Made by a program: the position numbers and the translations under genes. The notes below the pieces were generated by a model. The model did no database searches and was not told the DNA's origin. It worked only from the letters and a program-made list of their open reading frames with translations. From Cycas panzhihuaensis (lineage: Eukaryota > Cycadophyta), in contig CM041465.1 of assembly GCA_023213395.1 (NCBI GenBank), positions 228,539,741 to 228,603,740 on the forward strand: a stretch of 64,000 bases of DNA. Direction: 5' to 3'. Positions 31,193-42,690 of this stretch are shown here, piece by piece. The stretch's first letter is position 1, and each line of letters starts with the position of its first letter.

Positions 31193-33711
31193 TTTGGTAT
31201 TAGAGCAAGAGGAGACTAGTTCCTTCTGTTCTGTTTGTTGCTACTCAAGGAGATTCAAAGAAGGGCTACAAACCCTTGGTGACGACCTTCGCCCTCCGAA
31301 GGTGATCCAAGGTTTGTTTGAGACCATTTTCTTGCAGGTTCAAGCTTCTGGAGCAGCATTGAAAGGCTGGAGCACTTCATATTCATATCTGAATTTTTTT
31401 TTAAGGATCACCTTCAAGGGTTTTGAGCAAATGTACTCACGTTTTCTCATGATTTTTCACTAAAAATTAAAATTTTTAAGCTGATTCTTCTTATAGTTTA
31501 GATGTTGGTGTATGATGCAGTTTTCTGAAGCTCACTGATAAAGATTATTTCAAGCTACTGACCTTTTGCAGGCTGTGGTCTATTTCTGGGCCATTTTCAG
31601 CCCTCAAACCCCACTGAGGAACTCCAAATCTCTAGTGCTAATTGTATTTAGCTTGTTCTTGGCTATAAATCAGCTCTCAAGCTCATATTTGTAATCTGCA
31701 ACTGTTATTTAACACTCCTGAGCAGAGTTTAGTCATTTTATCACTGTTTTCAGTGATTTCTACCTCAGAAATTGAGGTTTCTCTGTTTTCTTTCTCACAT
31801 TTGACTAGCTGTCCAAGGACTGACTCACAGGGAGGTGTATCAGACCTCAAAGAAGATTTTTGGTGACTGTTGAAGGGTCTCAAACCCTTGATAGCTGTAC
31901 GACTGCTCGTTTTCCTCACGTTGCCAGTGCGTCCAGCCAATTTTTGGAACGCTTCATTCTCTCTCCATAGGCTGTTAAAAGTGCTCAATTCAGAGCTGAA
32001 GCTTCATATTGCTTGGGCGCCCTTGCTCGTTGAGTTTTAAAGCAATCCACGGCGTATACGCGGAGTTATCTCCGCCTAAACGTCCACGGCTGTCGCCCAC
32101 ACGAAGTCGCCGTGAATCAGCCGATTCAAGTTTTTTGAAAATTTTTCAAAAATTTCAATTTTAAAACATTCACCTTTTAATCTTATGTTATGTATATTAG
32201 AATATTCATAGAATATTCCTCTTTAGATAATCATATTTAGTTCTAAAGTTTATTTTAAGTCTCTTTTTTTCAATTAAAGTATTAAAAACTCACTTTTTTA
32301 ACCAAAATTCAAAGGATTCTTAGTGATTTTTAATCTTTCAATCATTCTTTGACGTCACTTTAGACTAAATCAAAGTTTTTCAAGTGATTTACTACATTAA
32401 AAGTGATATCTTTCCTATATTAAGCTATTTTTCCTAATCAAGGCACCTTGCATGGTGACCCTAGCTTATTTTTTCTTAAGGAAAAATCATCTTTTTTAGT
32501 ATTTGTGGAGCTAAAAAAACTTCTCAGTATTTAGTGATCTCATTAAATCACTAATACTAACTCAATCTCACTTCTTTGAAGACTTAAAATACTCTTGTTT
32601 AAGCATTTTTCAAAGGCTCCCTGCGTGGTGTCCTTATTGCTCAAGTTGCAAAAAAAATTGAATTTCAGCCATTGTTTTTGGCTCTTTAAGTTTTTTTTTT
32701 TAACACTTAATTAATGTTGTATAAGTGTTAATTGGCTTAGGTGAAGTGATTCTAAGTGTTTGCACATTGTAAAAGTGATATTTATCACTATTTCAAACAC
32801 TTCTTTTAAGGCACCTTGCATGGTGACCTATTGCCCTTAGGCAGAAAAATGGCTCAAAAATACTTTATACTTAATAAAGTCACTTCATTTTTTTATCGTT
32901 GGGACTATTCTAAAGTCCCAACACTTGGTGCTCGGTGTCCTTATTTGGCAAGTGGTTTTCTTACCTTCACTCTTGAGCATTAAAAGGGACCCATTTGTAT
33001 CTTCATCACAAGGTTTTGCTTTGCTTCATTGAGTACTTAGCATTTTTTCAAAGTACTTTTTTTGCAAAACTCATTGTACTCAAGCATCTTTCTTTACTTG
33101 GATCAGCATAAGCACTCTCACTTCATTAAGTGCTCATTGTAATCAACACTATAAGTGTTCATTTGATGTACTTTCTCGCTTCTTTTGAAGCCACTTTCAT
33201 TGTAAGCTTAATCAAGCACTTTCATAGGTACATCTTCCAAGTAAAATAGATCTTAAGTTCACTTTATCCTTCTAAAAAGTGACTTAAAAATCTTGTTGGA
33301 GAGGCTTGAAAAAGGTTCAAACCTTGCCTCTAAAATAACCTTAACCTTGGTGCATTCCCTAGGGGACCAACCGATCGTACGGTTAGTGCACGACAATTAA
33401 GGTTGCTTGAGGGAAAGGAGGTTTGAAAAGGGTGTTATTGGGGCTGTGAATCCCAGGGAAAGCATGGTACGTCCATGCAAATCAACCCTACTTGCCTTGT
33501 CCTAGATTTAACTTGGCCAACTGTTGGATCTCCTCTATAGATCAGGGTTGGACCAACTCCATAGCCTAGTCCTCCACCCCTCATCATTCCATTCAGTTGT
33601 TGGATCTTTTAGTAAGATCATAACTGTTGGTTTCGTTAGAAGGTGGAACTTAAGCGACGAAAGCTTTGAGTTTCCAAGTTATCTGCTAGCTTCAAGCCTT
33701 ACAACTGAAAC
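31193..33711 (+). other. C2 leader, 2.5 kb, non-coding, with repeated GGCACCTTGCATGGTGACC
   Basis: No ORF of note. The motif CACCTTGCATGGTG appears at about 32444-32457 and 32812-32825, with diverged forms near 32610 and 32927. It can form a hairpin (CACC/GGTG) with a self-complementary TGCA in the loop. The leader ends with the block TTGGTGCATTCCC near 33350 shared with C3. Confidence 0.7.
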
Positions 33712-35462
33712 ATGACTACAATTAACATGCTTAATACATGCACCATTAGATTAACAGGACAAGATAACTACCAAGAATGGAAGAGGATCACTTAGAATCT
33801 TTTGATAATGAATGAATTTTGGGGTTATGTTTCTGGAAGGATACCCCAACCTGTACCTGTTGTCAATGGTGATGTAACTGTTCAACCTGATGATGCTTTT
33901 GTCACTGCTTGGGAAGTCAAAGATGAAATCGCTTTGGCATTCCTTCATATGATTGTTGATGTTCATGTGGATCAAAACATTGTATGTGCAAAAACTTCTA
34001 AGGAAGCTTGGGACATTTTGTCCTCTTTGTATGAAAGGTGAGATGAAGTTCACATTTTGATGGTAAAAGCCAAGTTGTATTTTGTAAAGTTTATCAAGCC
34101 TATGTCGGCTTTTCTTTCCTCCATCAAGGAGGTATGTAATGAGTTGAATACACTAGGTAGTCCAGCAACAAGGGATGAACTTATAACATCCATCACCAAA
34201 GCTTTGCCAAAGGACTACAATGGCTTTATATCTTCTACTACACGAGATGGTTCTCTCAAAAGAATGTCATTTAATGAACTTGAAAGTTTATTGCTTCAAA
34301 AAGAACAAATTTACACCAAGGATAATGAGGACGAACCATCAACATCAGGTGTATTCACGGCCAAATCGAAGGCCAAACAGAACCCCAAACCTGCACTCTT
34401 AAAGCAGTTTGGGAACATGAACATTAGTTCTTCAGAGACCAATGTTGTGTGTCATTATTGTGGCAAAGCTAGCCACATAGCACCTGATTGTAGGAAGAAG
34501 CAAGCAGATCTACGTCAACAGCAGCAGCATGCACGTCAGCAAAATCAGAGACAACAGCAGCCATCTCAGCAATTCCAACAAAGATTCCAGCAACAACAAC
34601 AACAACAACTCCCTCGACCAAATCGAGGTGCCTATCGAGGAGGTCAAAGAGGAAGGGGGGGTTATAGAGGTGGCAATCAACTCCACTTCAATCAGTTTGC
34701 AGATGAAGACAAACTATTTTGTGCTTATCAATTATCCAAGGTTGATGAAACTTGGATCATTGATTTTGGAGCTTCACAACACATGACTAGGAGCGAAGAA
34801 CTCCTTTGCGACATCAAGGAAGGACAAGGTCAATCAGTAACTTTTGGCAACAATCAATCTGTCAAAATCTTTGGCATAGGCACAATAGCTGCATTTCATT
34901 CTTCTTCTAATCCTTCCTCTTCATTTCCCAATGGCAATGCGTACTTTATACCTTCTATGGACAAAAACTTGCTATCTGTTAGCAAATTGGACAAGCAACA
35001 GATGAGCATCTTGTTCAAAATTGGGAAATGTGTAATAAGTGACAAAGATGACCAAGTAGTAGCTGTTGGATATGAGGATCATGGCCTCTACAAGTTGGAT
35101 GCTAATAACATAACACTTGATTCTGCTTACTCTGGTTCTATTGTCACTCAACACTTGTCCAAGATGCAACTTTGGCATCAACGTCTAGGCCATTTGAGCT
35201 TAGACAATCTTAGGCAGATGATCAACAAAAACATGGTACATGGGCTTCCAAAGATATATGGCACAAAATGTCTTTGTGAAGCATGCATAATGGGGACTCA
35301 ACATCGCTTGCCTTTCCCTAAAGGCAAGGCTTGGCGTGCATCACATCCTTTGCACCTGGTACACTCAGATTTGTGTGGACCTATGTCCACCGCATCTTTT
35401 GGAGGAGCTTTGTACTACATCTCTTTCATTGATAACTTTTCTCATAAAGTCTGGGTCTACTT
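33712..35462 (+). pseudogene. C2 gag, protease and integrase start
   Basis: ATG at 33712 (MTTINMLNTCTIRLTGQDNY). In-frame TAG at 33793-33795 and TGA at 34039-34041. 34057-35478 is open: knuckle CHYCGKASHIAPDC (near 34450), Gln-rich run, protease WIIDFGASQHMT (D-F-G in place of D-S-G), LWHQRLGHLSLDNLRQMINK, CEACIMGTQHRLPFPKGKAW, VHSDLCGPMS (first integrase D), FIDNFSHKVWVY. It stops at the truncation. Confidence 0.93.
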
Positions 35463-35954
35463 ATTTTTCCATGCCTAATTTTTCCATTAACTTTAATGTA
35501 TCTATGAGAAGATGCCCGTACTTTAAATGCCAAACTTTATTATCGGAATTCACAACAGTACATGCTTTTATACCCAACTTAGGGTTTACAGGATCTGACA
35601 GTAACCTATATAGTTCATTACATCTTATGCCTTTGGCTATTACATTGCCGTCATTTTTCATGTCCATTACATAATAGTAGCCCTGTTCATCAAATACAAT
35701 TCTTAGCCTTTTCTTGCTAAGCTGTGACACTGATAGAAGATTCATTTTTAAACCTAGAACAAGCAATACATTCCCTATTTTCTTTATGCCTTCAAATTTA
35801 TAGCTATGGTACTAACTCCCTTTATATCTAGTGGATACTTATCACCCAATTCAACAAATTTGTCAGTGTTGTATGGTTTTAGTGACTCAAACCAATATTC
35901 TTGATTGGTCATGTGACGGGAGGCACCTGAATCAGTATACCAAACATTTTTGTC
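35463..35954 (-). pseudogene. Copia-B protease to pre-integrase segment
   Basis: Minus strand: 35461-35766 reads LGLKMNLLSVSQLSKKRLRI, DEQGYYYVMDMKNDGNVI and KVWHLKYGHLLIDTLKLMEK, the standard protease end and gag_pre-integrase region. The protease active site is near 35890-35940 (TDSGASRHMTNQE-type, broken by shifts). The continuation into the integrase zinc finger is cut off by the C2 deletion. Confidence 0.87.
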
Positions 35955-36921
35955 TTATAAGCTTGTAGAAAGGGCAGTAATGAATGTTGTTTTTTCCTCC
36001 TCCTCCTTTGTCTGCCCCTTTCTATAGTTCCCAACTGGACATTTTCCTCTTTGAATATCTGCACTTCTTTGCGGACATTGATAGGGATAATGGCCTGGTT
36101 GTCCAGAGTGATACCAAAGAGCAAAAGCTCTACATGCACTTGAAAGATGACCTAGCTTACCACAATTGTAGTAGCTCCTTGTGTCTCTTGTGCGTCTGCA
36201 ATCTCTGTTATCTTGCAATCGACCATGAGTAGGAGTCCTAGCATTTGGAGTTCGTCGTCTTCCACGTGATTGATTTCTTCCTCTGGGGCCCAAGTTCAAT
36301 TTGTATATAAAGGCATCCTCGATCTCTGCTGTGTCTTCATAATGCTTGTTCCTCTACTCTTGTCTTAGTAATAAACCAATTAATGTATCAAGAGTCATTT
36401 TATCAATTTGGTTACTATTTGTTATAGTGTTGATGGTTACATCAAATGATTTTGGTAGCTTACTTGCTACCATTTCTACCAATTCTTGTTCTATGATAGC
36501 AGCTCCAACGCTTAAGAGATCATTCATTATTGAAACGACTTTGTGAATAAATGTAGTTATAGTATCAGATTCCTTCATGTGCAAATTAAAAAGCTCCTCC
36601 TTAAGGGCTATTATTCTAGCCTTATTCTTTTGATTATACAAGTTTTTAAAACGTCCATATTACAGATGAGGAATTTAAATTTTTCACATACACAAGGAGA
36701 GGATTTGAGACTGAGAGTTTCAGAATTATTACACTTGCATTATCTCTTTCTATCTAGCAAGGTAAATCAATACTCGTGGCAATAGGTCGGGCTTCAACTC
36801 CATTGGCAATATTCCATGAATTTTTGGTTCTCAGAAGTGTTTCAATTTTAATTTTCCAAATGTGATAGTTTGGGTCCATTGATTTGTATTGATGAAACAA
36901 AACTAAAATTGAAGAGGCCAT
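35955..36921 (-). pseudogene. Copia-B gag
   Basis: The start is ATG at 36921-36919 (MASSILVLFHQYKSMDPNYH, WKIKIETLL). 36354-36641 gives MYNQKNKARIIALKEELFNL and ELVEMVASKLPKSFDVTINT, typical copia gag. 35955-36299 holds two knuckles, YYNCGKLGHLSSAC and WYHSGQPGHYPYQC. The first Cys of each is replaced (Y, W), so both are damaged. Confidence 0.88.
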
Positions 36922-37117
36922 AATTTAGATAAAAAACTAGTATGGATTGAGTTGACCATACAACTGTACGAATTTCCATACAAAACCCTAACAGTACGGA
37001 CTAGTTCAAACCGTACCTCAAAAGAAAGATCTTTTCACATAGATAATAGATCTGTAATTATTTTCTTGAAACAACTTACAGATTTGCAGAAAATAGACTT
37101 GAAAGCCAGAGAGGGAT
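36922..37117 (-). other. Copia-B leader, part next to gag
   Basis: Non-coding leader of Copia-B. It is cut at 37117 by C3 and continues at 44066. GGGAT at 37113-37117 is the left copy of the C3 target duplication. Confidence 0.8.
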
Positions 37118-37669
37118 TGTTAAACCTTATGTTTACATGTTAAGATAATGTACTTTTATTTTCATGTAATATGTGTACTTTGTACTTTAGGGGTGACTTA
37201 TCACTTAAGTGATAAAGTGCACACCCACATTCTTTCTAGTGACACAACGTTGTCACTAAAGGGTCAAATGGACCCTCATGCACTTTTGCTCACATGAGAG
37301 CCCAAAAGGACACATGTCCAACATGCAAGGCATGTATCTTGGATGTTTGACACTTGTCAAACATCCAAAGCCTTAGGTCTCTCATTTCACTCTATATAAT
37401 GAGACCTCTCCTCATTGTCTCATAAGAAAGTTGGAGCTATATTGTTATGCTATCAGTTTGCTAATCAAACTGTTCATTCTTTAGAGGTTAGACCAATTCC
37501 AACTCCACATATTGGGTATCATTTTCTATTGCTCCTTCATTCATGTTTGTCTCTTTGCTTTCTCTTTACCTTGAGATTATTATACTTGTTTGTATTTCTG
37601 CAACTAGAACTAGAGTGATCCTAGTTTCTAGATCTAGGGACTGTTGAGGCCATCTAGCCTCTTTTCGCA
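37118..37669 (+). repeat. 5' LTR of C3
   Basis: TGTTAAACC...CTTTTCGCA. TATA box TCTATATAATGAGA near 37393-37406. Perfect palindrome TTATCACTTAAGTGATAA (37199-37216), a bulged palindrome around CAACGTTG (37247-37254), and GATGTTTGACA/TGTCAAACATC (37343-37366). These three palindromes precede the TATA box, as U3 control sites would. Confidence 0.95.
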
Positions 37670-37671
37670 TT

Positions 37672-37683
37672 TGGTATCAGAGC
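37672..37683 (+). promoter_or_regulatory. C3 primer binding site (tRNA-Met type)
   Basis: TGGTATCAGAGC, the common plant copia PBS complementary to the 3' end of initiator tRNA-Met, begins 2 bp after the LTR end. Confidence 0.93.
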
Positions 37684-39357
37684 AAGAGGAGACTAGCTCC
37701 CTGCATTACATTTTTGTTGCTCAAGGAGATTTGGAGAAAGCCTACAAACACTTGGTGACGACCTTCGCACTCCGAAGGCGATCCAAGGTTTGTTTGAAGT
37801 TTTTTTTGCAGGTTCAAGCTTTTGGAGATACATTTGCAGGCTGGAGCAAGTACATCTCAGATCTGAAATTTTTTTTTTCAGACAAAGGGCCTGTTGGGTA
37901 CAGCACAGATTGCTGTTACAAACAGTGATTTATTTTTGATATTTGCACTCAGATCTACACTTAAAAGTTGGTTTAAGCTCAGATCTGTTCTTTCAGCACT
38001 AAGAACTCATTTTCAGTGATTTTTAGTGCACAGTAACCGATTTTAGCCCGAACTCTGTTGGTAAATCTTAGTCGCTAGTAAATCGAATCGTTGGTAAATC
38101 GACTACGCTAGTAAATGTTAGTATCTTTGTCTGAAATCACTCTTTCTTTGTCACGAATCACCCTCTGTTATGTAACTCTGCCTGGAAAATCAGTACAATC
38201 TTCTGGTAATTCTTCTCTGACAAGTACATAAGTCTGTAACTCTGCCTGGTATATCTGCCATTTAAATTAATTCTAGTTCTCTGCTTTTATGAAGTCTGTG
38301 CTGCTAAATTCAAGTGAAGTCATGCTGTGACTTTTATGAGTCAATTACATTGAAAGGAAGTGAACATCATTTTCCTTGTGAAGTGATTTTAAGTGTTTTT
38401 ATATCAAAAAGTGATACTTATCACTAATTTTTAAAACACTTTTAAGGCACCTTGCATGGTGACCTAATGCCCTTAGTCTCAAAGAGGGCTCAAATACACT
38501 TTGTACTTAATAAAAATCACTTTTCTTTTGATAATTGGGACTAATTTAAAGTCCCAACACCTGGTGCTTGATGTCCATTTTCATGCAAGTGGTTCTGTTA
38601 CCTTCATTTTTTCAGCATTAAAAGGAACCCACTGGTATCTTCATCACAAGTTTTGCATTACTTCTTTCAGTACTTAAGCTCTTTTTTTCAAAAAGTACTT
38701 TGCAAAACTTATTGTAATCAAGCATTTGGTTTCTTACTTGGATCAACATAGCACTACATTTTCATTAAAGTGCTCATTGTAAAAACACTACAAGTGTTCA
38801 TATTCATGTACTTACATTGCTTCCTCTTGAAGCCACTTTTATTGTAAAGCTTAATCAAAGCATTTTCATAAGTACATTTTCCAAGCAAAAAGAAACCTAA
38901 GTTCACTTTAAAATCTACTAAAAAATGACTTAAAATCTGTTGGAGAGGCTCGAAAAAGGTTCAAACCTTGCCTGTAAATTAACCTTAAGCTTGGTGCATT
39001 CCCTAGGGGACCAACCGACCGTACGGTCAGTACATGACAATTAAGGTTGCTTGAGGGAAAGGAGGTTCGAAAAGGGTGTTATTGGGGCTGTGAATCCCAG
39101 GGAAAGCATGGTACGTCCATGCAGATCAACCCTACCTGCCTTGTCCTAGATTTAACTTGGCCAACTATTGGATCTCCTCTATAAGATCAAGTTGGACCAA
39201 CTCCATAGCCTAGTCCTCCACCCCTCATCATTCTATTCAGTTGTTGGATCTTTTAGTAAGATCAGGACTGTTGGTTTCGTTAGAAGGTGGAACTTAAGCG
39301 ACAAAAGCTTTGAGTTTCCACGCTATCTGCTAGCTTCAAGCTTTTATAAACTGAAAC
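37684..39357 (+). other. C3 leader, 1.7 kb, non-coding
   Basis: No long ORF. It shares CACCTTGCATGGTG (38448-38461) and the palindrome GACCGTACGGTC (39017-39028) with the C2 leader. It is shorter than the C2 leader because C3 lacks several of the repeated blocks. Confidence 0.75.
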
Positions 39358-40062
39358 ATGGCTACCATAAACATGCTAAATGCATGCACCATTCGGTTAA
39401 CAGGACAAGATAATTATCAAGAATGGGAGAGACTCACTCAGAACTTGCTAATCATGAACGAATTTTGGAGTTATGTTTCTGGGAGATTACCTCGACCAGC
39501 ACCTGTCACCAATGGAAATGTTACTGTGCAACCTGATGATGCCTTGCTTGCTGCTTGGGAAGCCAAAGATGAAATTGCTTTGGCATTCCTTCACATGATT
39601 GTTGATGTGCATGTAGATCAAAATATTGCTGGTGCTAACACTTCTAAAGAAGCTTGGGACACTTTGTCCTCATTGTATGAGAGGTGAGATCAAGCTCGCA
39701 TTTTAATGGTTAAGGCAAAATTGTATTCTGTTAAGTTTATCAAGCCCATGTCGGCTTTTCTTTCCTCCATCAAGGAGGTATGTAATGAACTAAATACACT
39801 TGGAAGTCCAGTTACAAAGGATGAATTGATCACATCCATCACCAAAGCCTTACCGAAGGACTACAATGGCTTCATTTTGTCCACTACAAGAGATGGTTCT
39901 CTCAAAACTATGACATTCAACGAATTTGAAAGTCTGCTACTTCAAGAAGAACAAATCTACACTAAGGATAATAAGGAGGAACCATGTACATCAGGTGCAT
40001 TCACGGCCAATTCAAAGGCCAAATAGCAACCCAAACCTGCACTTTCAAAGCAGTTTGGGAAC
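39358..40062 (+). pseudogene. C3 gag, N-terminal and central part
   Basis: ATG at 39358 (MATINMLNACTIRLTGQDNY, EWERLTQNLLIMNEFWSYVS). A TGA at 39685-39687 follows SLYER, at the same codon as in C2 (34039-34041). 39706-40026 continues KAKLYSVKFIKPMSAFLSSI, ITKALPKDYNGFI, LLQEEQIYT. A second stop TAG lies at 40024-40026, where C2 has CAG. Confidence 0.92.
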
Positions 40063-41385
40063 ATGAACATTGGGTCTTCAAGGACCAATGTTGTATGTCA
40101 TTATTGTGGCAAACCTGGCCACATAGCACCTGATTGTCGGAAAAAGCAAGCAGATCTACGCCAACAACAGCAGCAGCCACGCCAGCAGTACCAGCAACAA
40201 CAGCAGCAGCAACAACACCCTCGACCAAATCGAGGTGCCTATCACGGAGATCAAAGAGGAAGGGGGGGTTTCAGAGGTGGCAATCAACGCCACTCTAATC
40301 AGTTTGCAGATGAAGACAAACAGTTTTGTGCATATCAGACATCCAAGGTTGATGAAACTTGGATTATTGATTCTGGAGCTTCACAACACATGACTGGAAG
40401 TGAAGAGCTCCTCACCAACATCAAGGAAGGCAAAGGTCAATCAGTGACCTTTGGGAATAATCAATCTACCAAAATTTCTGGAGTAGGCACAATAACTCCA
40501 TTTTCTTCTTCATCAAATCCTTCCTCCACATTTCTCGATGGCAATGCCTATTTAATACCTTTAATGGACAAAAAATTACTATCTGTTAGCCAGTTGGACA
40601 AGCAACAGATGAGTGTATTGTTCCAAAACGGGAAATGTATAATTAGTGACAAAGAAGACCAAGTAGTAGCTGTTGGTTATGAGGATCAAGGCCTCTACAA
40701 GTTGGATGCAAATAATATAACACTTGATTCTGCTTACTCTGGTTCCATTGTCACTCCTTACTTGTCCAAGATGCAACTTTGGCATCAACGTCTAGGCCAT
40801 TTGAGCTTAGACAATTTGAGGCAGATGATCAACAAGAACATGGTACATGGGCTTCCAAAGATCTATGGAACAAAATATCTTTGTGAAGCGTGCATTATGG
40901 GAACTCAGCATTGCTTGCCTTTCCCTAAAGGCAAAGCGTGGCGTGCATCACATCCTCTGCAACTAGTACATTCGGATTTGTGTGGACCTATGTCCACATC
41001 ATCTTTTAGAGGAGCTTTGTATTACATCTCCTTCATTGATGATTTTTCTCACAAAGTTTGGGTCTATTTCATCAAACACAAATCTGAAACATTTTTCAAG
41101 TTCAAAGAATTCAAGCTTGAAGTGGAAAATGAGTCTGGCCATTCAATCAAAACATTAAGGACAGACAATGGAGGTGAATTTATATCAAATGAATTCACCC
41201 AATACTGCAAGGATAACGGCATTCGGAGACAACTGACGATACCTCACACTCCTCAACAAAATGGAGTCTCCGAATGGATGAACAGAACTTTGGCCAATAA
41301 AGCCAAAGCTATGATGCATGCACAAGGACTCACTCGAGCTTCTTTGGGCGGAAGCATTTCACACACCGCCTATGTGTGTCCTTGA
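40063..41385 (+). CDS. C3 gag knuckle, protease and integrase core, 440-residue open frame
   Basis: Zinc knuckle CHYCGKPGHIAPDC (residues about 11-24), a Gln-rich stretch with up to eight Q in a row (about residues 35-57), protease WIIDSGASQHMTG (near residue 105), gag_pre-integrase LWHQRLGHLSLDNLRQMINK, zinc-binding CEACIMGTQH, integrase D-D-E in VHSDLCGP, LRTDNGGEF and NGVSEWMNRTL (R to W beside the E). It ends by frameshift near 41350. It has no true start of its own and is part of gag-pol. Confidence 0.9.
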   Translation: MNIGSSRTNVVCHYCGKPGHIAPDCRKKQADLRQQQQQPRQQYQQQQQQQQHPRPNRGAYHGDQRGRGGFRGGNQRHSNQFADEDKQFCAYQTSKVDETWIIDSGASQHMTGSEELLTNIKEGKGQSVTFGNNQSTKISGVGTITPFSSSSNPSSTFLDGNAYLIPLMDKKLLSVSQLDKQQMSVLFQNGKCIISDKEDQVVAVGYEDQGLYKLDANNITLDSAYSGSIVTPYLSKMQLWHQRLGHLSLDNLRQMINKNMVHGLPKIYGTKYLCEACIMGTQHCLPFPKGKAWRASHPLQLVHSDLCGPMSTSSFRGALYYISFIDDFSHKVWVYFIKHKSETFFKFKEFKLEVENESGHSIKTLRTDNGGEFISNEFTQYCKDNGIRRQLTIPHTPQQNGVSEWMNRTLANKAKAMMHAQGLTRASLGGSISHTAYVCP

Positions 41386-41974
41386 TCCTACTACAACAGT
41401 CACCAACATGACACCCGAGGAGGCATGGCCTGGCAAAAAGCCTACTGTCAGCCATTTGAGGACTTTTGGGTGCACTGCTTATATGCACATTCCCGATCAA
41501 CAAGGGAAGAAATTAGACAAGTATAGTCTGAAATGCATCTCTGTAGGTTATGCCATTCACAGCAAAGCCTACAAGTTGTATGATCCTATAGGGAAGAAAA
41601 TGCATCTTTCAAGAGATGTCATCTTTGCTGAAGAAGATCACAAGGAGGTGCAAACAACATCCATGCAACCTCCCATTGATAAAGGCAAGATGATTGTTGA
41701 GGCCTTCCTTCCCTCTCAATTCTCTACACCATGTACATCATCTGCACCTGCTGAACCATCTACTTCAACTGAATTTGCTCCACTTGATCCAAGCACATCT
41801 TCTGTTGACCAACCACTCAGACCAGAAGATCTTGAGGTTCAAGGAACTTCCATTCAAAAGTTACCCAAATGGTACACACAAACAGTTCAGGACGGTCACA
41901 TCATTGAAGGAAAACGTCCATCTAAATATCGACAAGAACCAATTATGCACTTATGGTCAAGTGCTTTGTGTTGA
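41360..41974 (+). pseudogene. C3 integrase C-terminus and linker to RT
   Basis: After a shift: WAEAFHTPPMC, EEAWPGKKPTVSHLRTFGCT, YSLKCISVGYAIHSKAYKLY, KMHLSRDVIFAEED, then a Ser/Pro/Thr-rich linker and SKYRQEPIMH. It ends by frameshift near 41960. Confidence 0.88.
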
Positions 41975-42690
41975 TGAGCCTTCCACTTTTGAGGAGGCTT
42001 CTAAAAATGAAAATTGGAAGGCTGCCATGGATGAAGAAATCCATTCTATTGAAAAGAATGGTACTTGGAATTTGGCTGAATTGCCTAAACATAAACAGGC
42101 AATCAGTTGCAAATGGGTCTCCAAGACCAAATTCCATTCTGATGGTTCACTTAAAAGGCAGCAAGCACGCCTTGTCGCAAAAGGATTTAAACAAAAAGAA
42201 GGCATAGATTATGAAGAAACTTTTGCACCAGTAGCGAACATAAATACCATCAGACTTCTCTTGGCCTTAGCTGCTCAATGCAAATGGCCCGTTTACCAGA
42301 TGGACGTGAAGAGCGCATTTCTTAATGGCGAGTTTCAAGAGGAGGTGTATTTGGAGCAACCTCCCAGATACAAAGTACAAGGCAAGGAGCATCTTGTATA
42401 TCGCCTAAAAAAGGCATTATATGGCTTGAAGCAAGCTCCAAGGGCATGGTACTCGAAGATCGATGACTACTTCTTGAGACATGGGTTTCATCGATCTACT
42501 TGGATCCTAATCAGTATATAAAAATGAAAAGAACCATGTAATTTTTGTTGCCTTGTATGTAGATGACTTAGTGATCACTGGTAGTGACACTAAGATGATT
42601 CATATTCTCCAAGATGATTTGAAGAGAAGTTTTGAAATGACAGATCTTGGACTTCTCCATTATTTTTTAGGCTTTGAGATATGGCAATAG
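41970..42690 (+). pseudogene. C3 reverse transcriptase
   Basis: [81 protein letters not shown] frameshift near 42507-42530 precedes FVALYVDDLVITG, so the YVDD active site is intact in C3 while C1 has YVGD. The frame closes at TAG 42688-42690 after GFEIWQ, the same codon as in C1 (579-581). Confidence 0.92.

Larger units (their letters stand above)
30638..35462 (+). mobile_element. Ty1/copia element C2 (Copia-A), 3'-truncated, inside Copia-B
   Basis: 5' LTR, PBS, long leader, gag, protease and the first part of integrase match C3. The match to C3 ends at GGTCTACTT (35454-35462), then Copia-B minus-strand sequence resumes at once. The rest of pol and the 3' LTR are missing, together with about 150 bp of Copia-B, so one deletion removed both. 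Confidence 0.92.
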
